Shown here piece by piece: positions 19,672 to 29,002 of a stretch of 64,000 bases of DNA (position 1 is the stretch's first letter; every line of letters begins with the position of its first letter). The notes below the pieces were generated by a model. The model was not told the origin of the DNA. It ran no database searches and was given only the letters and a program-made list of their open reading frames with translations. Location of the stretch: assembly GCF_002843315.1 (NCBI RefSeq), contig NZ_MVDD01000018.1, forward strand, positions 20,035 to 84,034, in the 5' to 3' direction. The translations under genes were made by a program, and so were the position numbers. Source of the stretch: Labilibaculum filiforme. Its GTDB lineage: Bacteria; Bacteroidota; Bacteroidia; Bacteroidales; Marinifilaceae.

Positions 19672-21054
19672 TTATTTAACTTTTCTATATTTATCCATTC
19701 TATCAATATCAACATTTTCGAATTTACGGTCCAACAACCAACGAGGGCGCTCTAAAGTTGATTCCCACTCAAATATCATTTTATACATTTCATTTACTTT
19801 ATCAGGATATTTTGCGGCCAAATCGTTTTGTTCCGACTCATCCTTAATGATATTATATAACTCTGCAGGACGATCGGGAAAACGTAATAACTTCCAATCA
19901 CCCATACGCACAGAAGCTCGGCAATCTTTTTTCCAGAATAAAGCTTTATGCGGTTTCCCTGTATTAACATTCTGAATGAAAGGCAATAAATCTACTCCAT
20001 CTACCTGTTCTAATTCATTAGCGTTTCCTCCGGCAGCGGCTACAAAAGTAGGTAGCAAATCCATCGTACTCACAGGATTACTATATTGAGTATTTTCTTT
20101 GATTTTACCTGGCCATCGCATGATGTAAGGAACCCGAACTCCCCCTTCGAGGTGATTCGATTTTGTTCCTGCCAAAGGAAGATTAATAGAAGCATTCTTA
20201 TCGGTTGGTCCTCCATTATCGTTTGTATAAACCACAATGGTATTTTCATCTAATCCAAGTTCTTTTAGTTTATCAAGAATTAATCCGCAAGCACGATCCA
20301 AAGCCAATGTCATACCAGCAACTTGCTGTCTTTTTCCTGATAATTGTGGAAATTTTGCCATGTCGTTTTCTTCGGCCTCCATAGGAGTATGAACCGCGTT
20401 GAAGGACACAAAAGCGAAAAATGGTTTGTTCTGGTTTCTTTCAATAAAATCGACCGCTTCTTCCCCAAGTCTGTCGGTTAAATATCTTTCTGGCTCGGCG
20501 TAACCTTCAAAATTACGTTCCAAACGATTCTCGCGTACCACATTATCAACATTTGGATATTCGTAATAGCTACGTGCCCCACCACGAAATCCATAAAACT
20601 CGTCAAAACCACGTTTTAAAGGATGGTAACAATCAGCACCTCCTAAATGCCATTTTCCAAAAACAGCAGTAGTATAACCCAAGGCCTTTAAATGATCTCC
20701 AATAGTTACCTGATCGAGAGGTAAACCCATATTCTCACCATCCAATGCCGAATTACTACTCATATATTGTGGCACATTATTCTCCTCAAAACCAAATCGT
20801 TGCTGATAACGCCCTGTCATTAGTCCTGCACGAGAAGGACCACATACCGATGCCGAAACATAGCCTTGTGTAAACCGCACCCCTTCGGTTGCTAATTTAT
20901 CTAAGTTAGGAGTAATCATTTCCTTACTTCCCTGAAAGCCAAAATCAGCATAACCTGCATCATCCGAAAAAAGAAGAATGATATTGGGTTTTTTTTGTGC
21001 AAATGCAAACTGCTGAAAAAGCAGCATCACAATAAATAATATTTTATATCTCAT
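19672..21054 (-). CDS. S1-family sulfatase (arylsulfatase A / GALNS-like), secreted
   Basis: 460-residue formylglycine sulfatase. Signal peptide to about residue 19 (FAFA-QK). First metal acids Asp31/Asp32 ([12 protein letters not shown]). Cys71 in [20 protein letters not shown] is the formylglycine precursor. GKWHLGG near 155 and NDNGGP near 275 complete the active site. It lacks the iduronate-sulfatase-like pattern of two other sulfatases here and belongs to a different subgroup. It is the first gene of the operon carrying both GH127s, 124 bp downstream of operator A. Probably removes a specific sulfate (for example 4-O) from galactan; position not determinable by eye. Confidence 0.92.
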   Translation of the reverse strand: MRYKILFIVMLLFQQFAFAQKKPNIILLFSDDAGYADFGFQGSKEMITPNLDKLATEGVRFTQGYVSASVCGPSRAGLMTGRYQQRFGFEENNVPQYMSSNSALDGENMGLPLDQVTIGDHLKALGYTTAVFGKWHLGGADCYHPLKRGFDEFYGFRGGARSYYEYPNVDNVVRENRLERNFEGYAEPERYLTDRLGEEAVDFIERNQNKPFFAFVSFNAVHTPMEAEENDMAKFPQLSGKRQQVAGMTLALDRACGLILDKLKELGLDENTIVVYTNDNGGPTDKNASINLPLAGTKSNHLEGGVRVPYIMRWPGKIKENTQYSNPVSTMDLLPTFVAAAGGNANELEQVDGVDLLPFIQNVNTGKPHKALFWKKDCRASVRMGDWKLLRFPDRPAELYNIIKDESEQNDLAAKYPDKVNEMYKMIFEWESTLERPRWLLDRKFENVDIDRMDKYRKVK

Positions 21055-21142
21055 CTTAGTAAATTATGAATTTTCACCTACTCTAATTTATCTTTACTAT
21101 TCAAATTACAATTCTGCAACCGTTATAAATTAATCTTATTAG

Positions 21143-21208
21143 CAAAGAAAATCAAATCAGAATGAATTTGCTTGGTGAAATTTACCTTGTCATTACATTA
21201 TTTTACCC
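21143..21208 (-). promoter_or_regulatory. PUL operator A and promoter of the sulfatase/GH127 operon
   Basis: Plus-strand 21178-21208 holds a 31-bp element: TTTACC at 21181-21186, TTAC at 21193-21196 and TTTACCC at 21202-21208. The outer units are exactly 21 bp apart. It is nearly identical to elements at 32667 and 44641. On the minus strand a -7 element TTTCTTTG (plus-strand CAAAGAAA, 21143-21150) follows after 27 bp. No -33 TTTG is present, which suggests dependence on an activator. An AraC-family dimer binding tandem half-sites is the likely user (inference). Confidence 0.7.
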
Positions 21209-21280
21209 TACAGTAATATTAGATGCACCCAAACCTTAAGCATTCCTATTGCAATATTGCCAGATCCAAAATAGACTAAA

Positions 21281-21309
21281 ACAAAAGCCACACTTAAAAA
21301 GGTGTGGCT
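21281..21309 (-). terminator. Terminator of the sulfatase-FAD oxidoreductase operon
   Basis: Stem AGCCACAC (21286-21293) with GTGTGGCT (21302-21309), 8-nt loop, followed on the minus strand by TTTTGTTTT. It lies 25 bp past the stop codon of the FAD oxidoreductase and separates that operon from operator A. Confidence 0.8.
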
Positions 21310-21333
21310 ATAAAATATTGTGAAAATTTAAAA

Positions 21334-23262
21334 TCAGGATTTGTAACAACGAATTTCAAACAATTTAGCATTTTTCACTCCATAAGTTTCATTTAACGTA
21401 ACCCGAATGGCTGTGGTTTTTATTTGCTCCGACTGAAATTTAATTAGTCGCTTCTTATTCTTGTCAATAGATCCAAAATCAATCCATTCCCCATTTACAC
21501 GAGCCTCAACCTTTAGTGATTTCAACAACTCTTTAGGCACTGTATTCGTATGTGCCTCATCACTTAATGATTCCTTAAGCATCATTATATTACGTTTCAA
21601 ATTGGTATCACATTTAATTTCCACCTTCGAAAGAGAAACAGGCTTTTTCCATTCTACTTGAATATTTGCTGGCAAACCATCCGATTGCCAATGATTTATT
21701 TCCCCTTTAAAATCTCTTGACATCCCGTTGCTTAATAATTTCGCATCACCCGAAATTGTTGACGAAGCAATAATCAGACTTGCTCGTTTCGCTAAATCTT
21801 TCGAATCATTAGCCGGACGATTTGGTATAAATGCATCATCGCGTAGTAAATTCTCTTGCAATTCATTGATGTGATCGGTATAGATCTCTCTTGGATTCAC
21901 CCCTTTTTGCACACATAAATTAGCCGCTGTTCCCGCAGCCTGCCCTTCTAAGGAACAAGTACCCATAACACGTGATGAAGAAAGAGCTATGTGCGTTTGA
22001 CTAATATTTCGACCTGCAAAGAACAGATTAGAAATGTTTTTAGAGTACAAACTTCTAAATGGAATTTCATAAATCTCATGAAAATGTTCGTGGAAATAAC
22101 TCGGAGGATCCTGCAAATTTTCAATCCCTGCCCAGCAATGCTCATCTAAAGACCAACCACCATAAGCTACTGCATCACTAAAATGCCTGTGTTCTAATAA
22201 ATCTTTTTCAGATAAGATAAAATCTCCCATAAATCTTCTCGATTCTCGACGACCTGGAATACTTCCAACCCAGTCCAAAGCCATATTTTCTGCTTCAGGA
22301 AATTTACCCGAATTTTTAATGTAATCCCACACACCATGCAGGTAGCCCATTAATTTATGACGAATTTCTTCTGCTTCGCCGATTATATCATTTTCACTTC
22401 CAATCTCGATCCACCAAATACCATTCTGAAATTTGGCAAAATTACGTTTTGGATTTGATTTTTCTGCTTCGTATTTAATTGCGAAAGGTGGAGCTTCGTA
22501 AGGAATAGGTTTACCCATATCTTTCGCTTGCCAAAGTAATGTTGCACCCATTTGCCATCCATCTGGTTCATCAGGAGCATATTTTTCATTAAATTCTGCT
22601 TTCCCTTCTCGTCCGGTTCTATATTCTGCACCCGAAGTTGCTGCCAATAACCCATCACCTGAACAATCAATAAATTGTTTCGCATTTAGAGTAATTTCTT
22701 TCTCTGTTGTTAATTGGTGACAACGCGCAGCCTTTATTAATGAACCATCCATTACAGCATCAATAGCCTGAGTGTTCAACATCAATTTCAAATTTGGCTC
22801 CCGACTTACAAAATCATACAAAACATGATCCCAAACATAGAACGATTCCTGAGGATTACAGAACCTATTATGAAGTAATATTTCCTCCAATATACCAGTT
22901 TCACGCTCCGGTTTATTGTCAGGTTTTAAGCGAGTAACTCCATGAACATGAACCCTCATTTCACTAGAACTATTACCTCCTAATACCGATCTATCTTGAA
23001 CCAATACTGTTTTGGAACCATTTCGAGCTGCTGCTACTGCCGCACAAATTCCAGCCAAACCACCTCCCAAAACAGCAACATCAAAACTATGAATTTCTTT
23101 CCGTTGAGAAATTCCTTTTTTGCCATCAGCCATTCTTACCCAATTGTCTGTAGCCTTATCCGAAACACTTAATTCTTTTGTTGAAGCTATTGCAGATATT
23201 GGAACTATACTTGTTGCAATAGCTCCAATTGCTCCTTTAATAAAAAAATCTCTTCTTTTCAT
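21334..23262 (-). CDS. Secreted FAD-dependent oxidoreductase
   Basis: 642-residue protein with a twin-arginine-like leader (RRDFFIKG, hydrophobic to about residue 26), implying export in folded, cofactor-loaded form. A Rossmann dinucleotide-binding motif is at about residues 62-90 (VLGGGLAGICAAVAAARNGS). The body fits the FAD_oxidored group, with a second FAD contact near DCSGDG and FAGRNIS. The last 130 residues are beta-rich with a galactose-binding-like flavour. It is co-transcribed with an upstream sulfatase (18-bp gap). Such proteins recur in polysaccharide loci, but the substrate is not established; oxidation of a sugar is only a guess. Confidence 0.8.
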   Translation of the reverse strand: MKRRDFFIKGAIGAIATSIVPISAIASTKELSVSDKATDNWVRMADGKKGISQRKEIHSFDVAVLGGGLAGICAAVAAARNGSKTVLVQDRSVLGGNSSSEMRVHVHGVTRLKPDNKPERETGILEEILLHNRFCNPQESFYVWDHVLYDFVSREPNLKLMLNTQAIDAVMDGSLIKAARCHQLTTEKEITLNAKQFIDCSGDGLLAATSGAEYRTGREGKAEFNEKYAPDEPDGWQMGATLLWQAKDMGKPIPYEAPPFAIKYEAEKSNPKRNFAKFQNGIWWIEIGSENDIIGEAEEIRHKLMGYLHGVWDYIKNSGKFPEAENMALDWVGSIPGRRESRRFMGDFILSEKDLLEHRHFSDAVAYGGWSLDEHCWAGIENLQDPPSYFHEHFHEIYEIPFRSLYSKNISNLFFAGRNISQTHIALSSSRVMGTCSLEGQAAGTAANLCVQKGVNPREIYTDHINELQENLLRDDAFIPNRPANDSKDLAKRASLIIASSTISGDAKLLSNGMSRDFKGEINHWQSDGLPANIQVEWKKPVSLSKVEIKCDTNLKRNIMMLKESLSDEAHTNTVPKELLKSLKVEARVNGEWIDFGSIDKNKKRLIKFQSEQIKTTAIRVTLNETYGVKNAKLFEIRCYKS

Positions 23263-23280
23263 ATCATACTATTTTATAGC

Positions 23281-24912
23281 TTAAATACCAACACTACTTC
23301 CTTTCCAGCCAGCATTAAATTGCTGCATTAGCTGTTCAACTAGCTCTGGGTTCTTATCAGCTATATTTACCCTTTCTGAAGTATTTTCTTTTAGATCATA
23401 TAATTCAATTGCAAGAGGCTTGCGATCTGGAAATTTATTGTTTTTCCAAACAATAAAGCGATATGATTTAGTTCTCATTGAATAGCCCATCACATTATTT
23501 TCAAACTCTTCTTTGTTCCAATTCCCTTTTTGTTCCACCTCAATTTTATTTTCCATTTCTTCAATAAGAGGGCCAAAGTAGGTTTCTCGCATTGCAGGGC
23601 GCAATGGAAAACCTCCCCATTCGCGTAATGCAGGTGTTGGAAACTGACTAAAAGATGCTGTTTTCCAGTTTCGATCAGGATTTTCGATTAAAGCTTTAAA
23701 GCTAGTTCCTTCTACATGTTCAGGAATCCCTATTCCGGCAAGATCGCATAGACTAGGATACATGTCAACCAATTCAACCAAAGCATCTGTCGATTTTCCA
23801 CGACTTCCTTTTGGCATATCTGGCGTCCATATTAGTAAAGGTACACGATTAGAAATCTCATAATTTGTAGCTTTTCCCCATATTCCCATATCTCCAAGAT
23901 GCCAACCATGATCACTCCAAATTATTATTATTGTATTATCGCGAACGCCAGCTTCTTCCAAAGCATGAATCATCCTACCTATTTGAGCATCAACGTAACT
24001 AACACAAGCCAAATAGGCATGTTTTAATGTTTTAGCAAGTTCTGGATCTATGTCGCCTTTATTAGGAATAAAATCTCGTGTTCTTAATTCAAAAGATGGA
24101 TGTAAACCCATCGCTGAACCTCCTTCTGGTCCACATTGCTGATTAGCAAGTGGTATTCTCTCTCTATCATATAAATCCCAATATTTTTTCGGTGCTATCC
24201 AATTCAAATGTGGTTTATTAAATCCTAATCCGAGAAAAAATGGCTTATCACTTTTTTTCAACATCTCTTGCATAGTCTTTATCGCAATATCCGTATTGTA
24301 TCCATCAATATATGCGTTATCAGGCACATCAGCACATTCGTAGGCTGGTCCCATTGCAAGTCCATATTTAGCTACTTCACCATATTTTGCAAACATCTCC
24401 GTCCTCTTTTTTTGTGTTCGCTCTATATTTTCAGAAAGTGCAAAACCCTTTATTTTCTTTCTTTTTGCCTGGTCGAGGCTATCTGTTACTGGCTTCCAAT
24501 TCCAAGATGCATCATCATCATCGCCATGATGAAAAATTTTGCCTAGATATGCAGTATTGTATCCATTAGCTCCAAAATGCTGTGATAAAGTAGCTTCTGT
24601 AGGAACTTTCTCCCGAAATTTTATATAATTATGAATAATACCACTTGTTTCTGGACGAATTCCGGTCATTAAACTAGCCCTTGAAGGGCCACAAATAGCC
24701 TCTTGACAATAAGCACGCTTAAAAAGTAAACCCTGTCCGGCTAATTTATCCAAATTTGGACTCACAGCTATATCGGATCCATAACAACCCAATTCCGGTC
24801 GAAGATCATCTATTCCAATAAAGAGAATATTGGGTCTTTCTTTTTTTTCATTACGAGTCTGACAGCCCGATACTGTAATCAATAAAAACAGAACAATAAA
24901 AAGTTTATTCAT
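23281..24912 (-). CDS. S1-family sulfatase lipoprotein, iduronate-2-sulfatase-like (second copy)
   Basis: 543-residue lipoprotein sulfatase. Lipobox at Cys17 (TVSGC). Metal motif IDDLRPELGCYGS near residues 34-46. Formylglycine precursor Cys74 in CGPSRASLMTG; SDHGWHLGD later in the protein. Paralogue of the sulfatase at 13768-15423, with shared blocks such as GPAYECADVPD and FSQFPTPALREW. It heads a two-gene operon with the FAD oxidoreductase and is transcribed divergently from the TPR-HTH regulator, whose promoter and palindromic repeats lie between them. Confidence 0.93.
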   Translation of the reverse strand: MNKLFIVLFLLITVSGCQTRNEKKERPNILFIGIDDLRPELGCYGSDIAVSPNLDKLAGQGLLFKRAYCQEAICGPSRASLMTGIRPETSGIIHNYIKFREKVPTEATLSQHFGANGYNTAYLGKIFHHGDDDDASWNWKPVTDSLDQAKRKKIKGFALSENIERTQKKRTEMFAKYGEVAKYGLAMGPAYECADVPDNAYIDGYNTDIAIKTMQEMLKKSDKPFFLGLGFNKPHLNWIAPKKYWDLYDRERIPLANQQCGPEGGSAMGLHPSFELRTRDFIPNKGDIDPELAKTLKHAYLACVSYVDAQIGRMIHALEEAGVRDNTIIIIWSDHGWHLGDMGIWGKATNYEISNRVPLLIWTPDMPKGSRGKSTDALVELVDMYPSLCDLAGIGIPEHVEGTSFKALIENPDRNWKTASFSQFPTPALREWGGFPLRPAMRETYFGPLIEEMENKIEVEQKGNWNKEEFENNVMGYSMRTKSYRFIVWKNNKFPDRKPLAIELYDLKENTSERVNIADKNPELVEQLMQQFNAGWKGSSVGI

Positions 24913-24983
24913 CTAATTAAATGTTAAAATTTCCAATAATTTAAAAATAGGATTTAACAACACATTAAACCCAAAAAAAACTA

Positions 24984-25039
24984 TTACAAAATATTAACAT
25001 GCAGATCTTTTCCTGTTACAATATATTAACATATCTTTG
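24984..25039. promoter_or_regulatory. Divergent control region: paired 17-bp repeats and regulator promoter
   Basis: Two direct copies of TTACAAWATATTAACAT (24984-25000 and 25016-25032, one mismatch) start 32 bp apart, about three helical turns. The second copy is also a palindrome, TGTTA-N8-TAACA, at 25014-25031. The plus-strand promoter TTTT (25008-25011), 20 bp, TATCTTTG (25032-25039) is interleaved with them. It lies between the sulfatase/FAD operon and the TPR-HTH regulator. The protein that binds is unknown; autoregulation is plausible. Confidence 0.6.
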
Positions 25040-25063
25040 AAACTGACCCAATACATAGATTAT

Positions 25064-26698
25064 ATGATTCAGATAGCTAGATGTTTACGAGCAAAATTCA
25101 CGTACTGTATTTTTATTGTTGGAATATTAACTATTAACAATGGAACAAACTCACCATTACAAGCACAACAATTCAACCATTATCTTCCTGAATCATTTCA
25201 TCCATTAAAAACAGATAGCAAATCAGTTATAGATCTTGTAACTAAAAAGTATAAACAAGTAGTACAAAAACAAGATACAGTGAGTGTTATTCAGACACTT
25301 ATATTGTTAAGCAGTATGGAGCGGATCAATCTCAATTATAGAACTGCATTTGATCGCGCAGGTGAAGCTTTGTTTTTGGCTGAACAATACAATAACGCTT
25401 TACTTATCGCAAAAGCACATGAGGAACTTGGAGTATTGAATTACCTGTTTAAACAGGACGATAGCGCTGGCTTACATTTTAGAAACTCCTTGCTCTTTTA
25501 TAAAAAAAGCCAAGCTATCAATAAACAACAAAGTCTTCTCCATCCATACTATAATCTATTGCTTTACTATCAACGAATAAAAGATTATCAAAAAACTAAA
25601 GCATATATAGATTCATGCAGTTTCATAACTAAGTCAAATGGATTATTAAATTTTGAAAAAATTTTCATAAATGAAAAACGAGCAAATCTATGTAGATGGG
25701 ATTCTGATTTTGACAAAGCGATTGCCTTTATAGAAAAATCAATTCAAACTTTAGAAAATCTCAAGACAGATGAAAAATTGTTTCTCAAACAAAAGAGTTT
25801 CCTGATTATCCTATACGCAACGAAAGGAAGCATTTATAGGTCACAAGGAAAGATTGAAAAAGCAAAGATATTTTTAGAAAAATCACTTCAAGAAAAAGAT
25901 CTTTATGGTGAACACACATTTTACAAATCTTTTGTCTATAAATCCTATGCTACATTATTATATGACATTGGCGAATTCAAAAAATCGTATGAAAATTTGT
26001 TACGTGCCCAAGAAATAAACGATAAATATTTGAATCCTAGAAATGATGAAAACCATAATTTTCTTTCCATAAAAAATCGATACAGCGAAGAAATCAATAA
26101 AAAGAACACAGAAATTAACCTAAAGAACCTAGAATTAGCAGAGAGTAAACGAGAAAATTTACGTTTCAGAATATTTTTCTTTATTGCTATTTCTCTGATT
26201 ATTGTTGTCGTATTTATTTTTCGATACAGAACTCAATACCTTAAACATCAAAAAGAAAATGCTATTAATAATAAAAAACAACAACAATCTAAAGAACTGA
26301 TTGAACTCAAAAACAAAGAGCTTACATCAACTATGTTACAGCTCATAGAAAAAGATGAAATTATTAAGACACTTAGTAATCAATTAAAAAAAGATCCAAG
26401 CAACAAAATCCTTTTGTCTTCTATTGAAAAACATTCTGTAAGTTTATGGGAAGCTTTTAACACTAGATTTATCGCACTTAACAAGGAGTTTTATGATCGT
26501 CTTAAAAAGCAAGTTCCCGACCTAAGTGCTGCCGACCTTAAAATTTGCGCCTTAATTAAACTAAACTTTTCAGGTAAGGAAATGGCTTATTTATTAGGCA
26601 TTTCGGAAGGTAGTGTAAATGTAGCTCGACATAGGTTGCGAAAGAAAATGGGAATAGATAGGGAAACAAATTTAGTACAGTACATCAATTCGATTTAA
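25064..26698 (+). CDS. TPR-containing membrane transcriptional regulator with LuxR-type HTH
   Basis: About 544 residues. An N-terminal signal/hydrophobic segment precedes a tetratricopeptide-like helical repeat region (about residues 60-330), which has typical paired-helix spacing and YKKSQ / YENLLRAQEI blocks. A transmembrane helix sits near residues 375-393 (FFFIAISLIIVVVFIF). A lysine/glutamate-rich coiled coil follows, and a C-terminal helix-turn-helix (LSAADLKICALIKLNFSGKE...GSVNVARHRLRKKMGI). The open frame begins at a TTG at 25037, but that codon overlaps the promoter -7 element (25032-25039), so the ATG at 25064 must be the start. Architecture matches Bacteroidota PUL-associated TPR regulators. 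Ligand unknown. Confidence 0.85.
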   Translation: MIQIARCLRAKFTYCIFIVGILTINNGTNSPLQAQQFNHYLPESFHPLKTDSKSVIDLVTKKYKQVVQKQDTVSVIQTLILLSSMERINLNYRTAFDRAGEALFLAEQYNNALLIAKAHEELGVLNYLFKQDDSAGLHFRNSLLFYKKSQAINKQQSLLHPYYNLLLYYQRIKDYQKTKAYIDSCSFITKSNGLLNFEKIFINEKRANLCRWDSDFDKAIAFIEKSIQTLENLKTDEKLFLKQKSFLIILYATKGSIYRSQGKIEKAKIFLEKSLQEKDLYGEHTFYKSFVYKSYATLLYDIGEFKKSYENLLRAQEINDKYLNPRNDENHNFLSIKNRYSEEINKKNTEINLKNLELAESKRENLRFRIFFFIAISLIIVVVFIFRYRTQYLKHQKENAINNKKQQQSKELIELKNKELTSTMLQLIEKDEIIKTLSNQLKKDPSNKILLSSIEKHSVSLWEAFNTRFIALNKEFYDRLKKQVPDLSAADLKICALIKLNFSGKEMAYLLGISEGSVNVARHRLRKKMGIDRETNLVQYINSI

Positions 26699-26887
26699 TT
26701 GATTCCAATGGTGAATTTCTCAAACAACTATCCAATCCGAACTCTATTTCGAGTAGAATTTAATCCTAATAATAAATTTATGCTACTCAGTGAAAAATCG
26801 TTACATACAAACGAAATTCAATCAAATACCTTTAATTCCCCCCAATAATCACATACTATAAAGATGCTTATCTCTATCAATCAGATC

Positions 26888-26916
26888 GAAGAAACGGGAT
26901 TAGTTCCCGTTTCTTC
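26888..26916 (+). terminator. Strong hairpin downstream of the TPR-HTH regulator
   Basis: A perfect 12-bp stem (GAAGAAACGGGA at 26888-26899 with its complement at 26905-26916) and a 5-nt loop, followed by a pyrimidine-rich but broken T tract. It is 190 bp beyond the regulator stop codon and is the best candidate for its transcription end. Confidence 0.6.
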
Positions 26917-27156
26917 CTTCCACATCACTTTTATACTTGCATTATCAAATTAGATCCGAATATACTACCTAAAAGAGTAAAGGGGAACTAGCGACACCAC
27001 TTCGCTCTGGGCTAATGTTATGGTGTCAGTCTTTTACTATTTATATTGAATAGAACCAATTAGAATTTTGAGATTAAAGGTTTGAGTTTATTCAATAATT
27101 GGGCTAATCATTTTTAACTCGCTAATATTGTAAAACATGGATTACCATGCACGGCA
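26917..27156. other. Non-coding gap between regulator and susD
   Basis: No supported open frame. A long-loop hairpin pairs GACACCA (26993-26999) with TGGTGTC (27021-27027) and is followed by a CTTTTAC stretch. It could be a second plus-strand terminator or part of an untranslated RNA. Nothing else is recognised. Confidence 0.35.
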
Positions 27157-27188
27157 CAAAAAAATGCCGGAAGTTTCCTTCCGGCATT
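27157..27188 (-). terminator. Terminator of susC-susD
   Basis: An 11-bp stem AATGCCGGAAG (27163-27173) with its complement (27178-27188) and a 4-nt loop, followed on the minus strand by a T run (plus-strand As 27158-27164). It lies about 50 bp beyond the susD stop. Confidence 0.88.
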
Positions 27189-27238
27189 CACACTAATCTT
27201 ACTATAACTAATCTAACACTAACTTGAATTTTTTGGGA

Positions 27239-28942
27239 TTAATATCCTGTATTCTGTAACATAGCAGGTGCTTTTTCAATCTCATCTGAAGGAATTGGCA
27301 AATAATAATGTTTATCCCACCATGGTCTTGTTACAACAGGTCCTTCTGTGAAAGAAAAACTTCCATCAGTTGCTGCTGTCCATGTTAAACCATTAATTAT
27401 AAAACCTAAATGAGCCTCGTTCATCCATCTTCTTTCATCGAAGAAATTATGTCCTTCAAAACAAAGTTCAACTCTACGCTCTCTCTTAATAGCTTCCAAA
27501 AGATCTGCTCCTGTTGCGGTAACAGCAGGCTGAAGTGCTCTGGTTGAAACTTTAGAAACAAACTCTCTTGCAACACCTTCTGCACCTAGGTGGTATTGAG
27601 CTTCAGCATAATTCAAATACACTTCAGCTAATCGATACAATATGTATGGTCTTGACGCAGAGATATCGGTTAAAGCACTTAAGCTTTCATCTTGAAACTT
27701 TCTGATATTATAACCTGTTTTTGATGAATGATTTCTATTCCCTAATCCTAGCGGTGAATCATCTCCATGAGAAATAATAGCAGGATCTGCAGATAAAGCG
27801 TAATTAACAGGTCTTCCTCTAAATTCAGCACCCTGATAAAGGAGATTTGCATAGTATCTCATTTCTCTTCCATCATTCGGATTATTAGAATCATAATTCA
27901 CATCATCAGTAGTTGTTCCATCAGCCATGTTAAACTCTAGAGCAAAATTATGAGTTGGAGACGACAATCCCCATCCACCATATCCATTAGGAGACTGCGT
28001 CATATCAGGTAATGAATTCACATCGGTTCCATAATCGTAGTATACAGATCCATAAGGTCTTGCAAATAAAATATCCTGATTTGGTGATAAAAACAGCTTT
28101 TGATATTCTGTAGCATTAGCAACTGAAATTAAATTACGAGCCTCTACAATATCAATAATTGCTTTAGCAGCATCCGCTGCATCCTGCCATTTTGTTGCTT
28201 TTGTATAAACATAAAGAGCATTGTTATCCGGGGCAAATGCTGGATCGTGCAACTTACTAGCAGCATAAAGCAATGTTCTAGATTTTACAGCCAAGGCAGC
28301 CAAACTTGTTGCTCTACCAAACTCACCATTAGGCCTTGTTTGAGGAAGAACAGCAGCTACTTCATCTAATTCTTTCACAATAAAATCAACACATTCCTCA
28401 TATGAATTTCTTGCTAAATTGTAATCATCCCCCAAACCAAAGGCTGTTTCTATAATTGGTACCCCTCCGAAATATTGAATAAGCTTGGCATAGATGTTGG
28501 CTCTTAAAAATTTCATCTCAGCTTTTAAGACTTTTACTTTATCTGGATCTTTTTGCATTGCTACACTTTCATCAACTTTATCAAGAAACTCATTAGCTTG
28601 TTGCACATATCCCCAGTAATACAGCCATTTTTCTTTTAGAACGCCTACATTACTAGCAGTCCAACCAGCCCTTACTCTGAATAAATCTTTATTTTGAAAA
28701 TTGAACTTTGCCTCAAAAGAAGCTCCTTCAAGATTAAATCGACGAGACCACCACTGTTGGCGATTTACACCCCATCCCTCGGTGCTGTTATAGACTGTAT
28801 AAACTAATCTTTCCACCTGCACAGGATCACTATAGATTAAATCCTCTGCAAAAGCATCTTTTGCTTCTGTATCCAGCACATCCTCACAGCCAAATGCAGC
28901 AAAAAATGCAAATACGATCAATATATATTTAATATTTTTCAT
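27239..28942 (-). CDS. SusD/RagB-family glycan-binding lipoprotein
   Basis: 567-residue outer-membrane lipoprotein (lipobox FAAFGC, Cys19) of the SusD/RagB family. It has TPR-type helices in the first half (KAEMKFLRANIYAKLIQYFGGVPIIE) and a C-terminal region with the conserved AIKRERRVELCFEGHNFFDERRW and YYLPIPSDEIEKAPAMLQNTGY endings. It caps the partner SusC porin and captures surface oligosaccharides. It lies 60 bp downstream of susC and ends before a strong terminator. Intact. Ligand (sulfated galactan) is inferred from the locus. Confidence 0.95.
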   Translation of the reverse strand: MKNIKYILIVFAFFAAFGCEDVLDTEAKDAFAEDLIYSDPVQVERLVYTVYNSTEGWGVNRQQWWSRRFNLEGASFEAKFNFQNKDLFRVRAGWTASNVGVLKEKWLYYWGYVQQANEFLDKVDESVAMQKDPDKVKVLKAEMKFLRANIYAKLIQYFGGVPIIETAFGLGDDYNLARNSYEECVDFIVKELDEVAAVLPQTRPNGEFGRATSLAALAVKSRTLLYAASKLHDPAFAPDNNALYVYTKATKWQDAADAAKAIIDIVEARNLISVANATEYQKLFLSPNQDILFARPYGSVYYDYGTDVNSLPDMTQSPNGYGGWGLSSPTHNFALEFNMADGTTTDDVNYDSNNPNDGREMRYYANLLYQGAEFRGRPVNYALSADPAIISHGDDSPLGLGNRNHSSKTGYNIRKFQDESLSALTDISASRPYILYRLAEVYLNYAEAQYHLGAEGVAREFVSKVSTRALQPAVTATGADLLEAIKRERRVELCFEGHNFFDERRWMNEAHLGFIINGLTWTAATDGSFSFTEGPVVTRPWWDKHYYLPIPSDEIEKAPAMLQNTGY

Positions 28943-29002
28943 CTCTTTTTATTTTATAAATAAACAATCCTCTAGCTAAAAGGTGTATCTATTAAATTTT
29001 AA

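Noticed and set aside
25037..25063. TTG start of the TPR-HTH regulator
   Set aside because: The codon overlaps the promoter -7 element TATCTTTG, so it cannot be in the mRNA.
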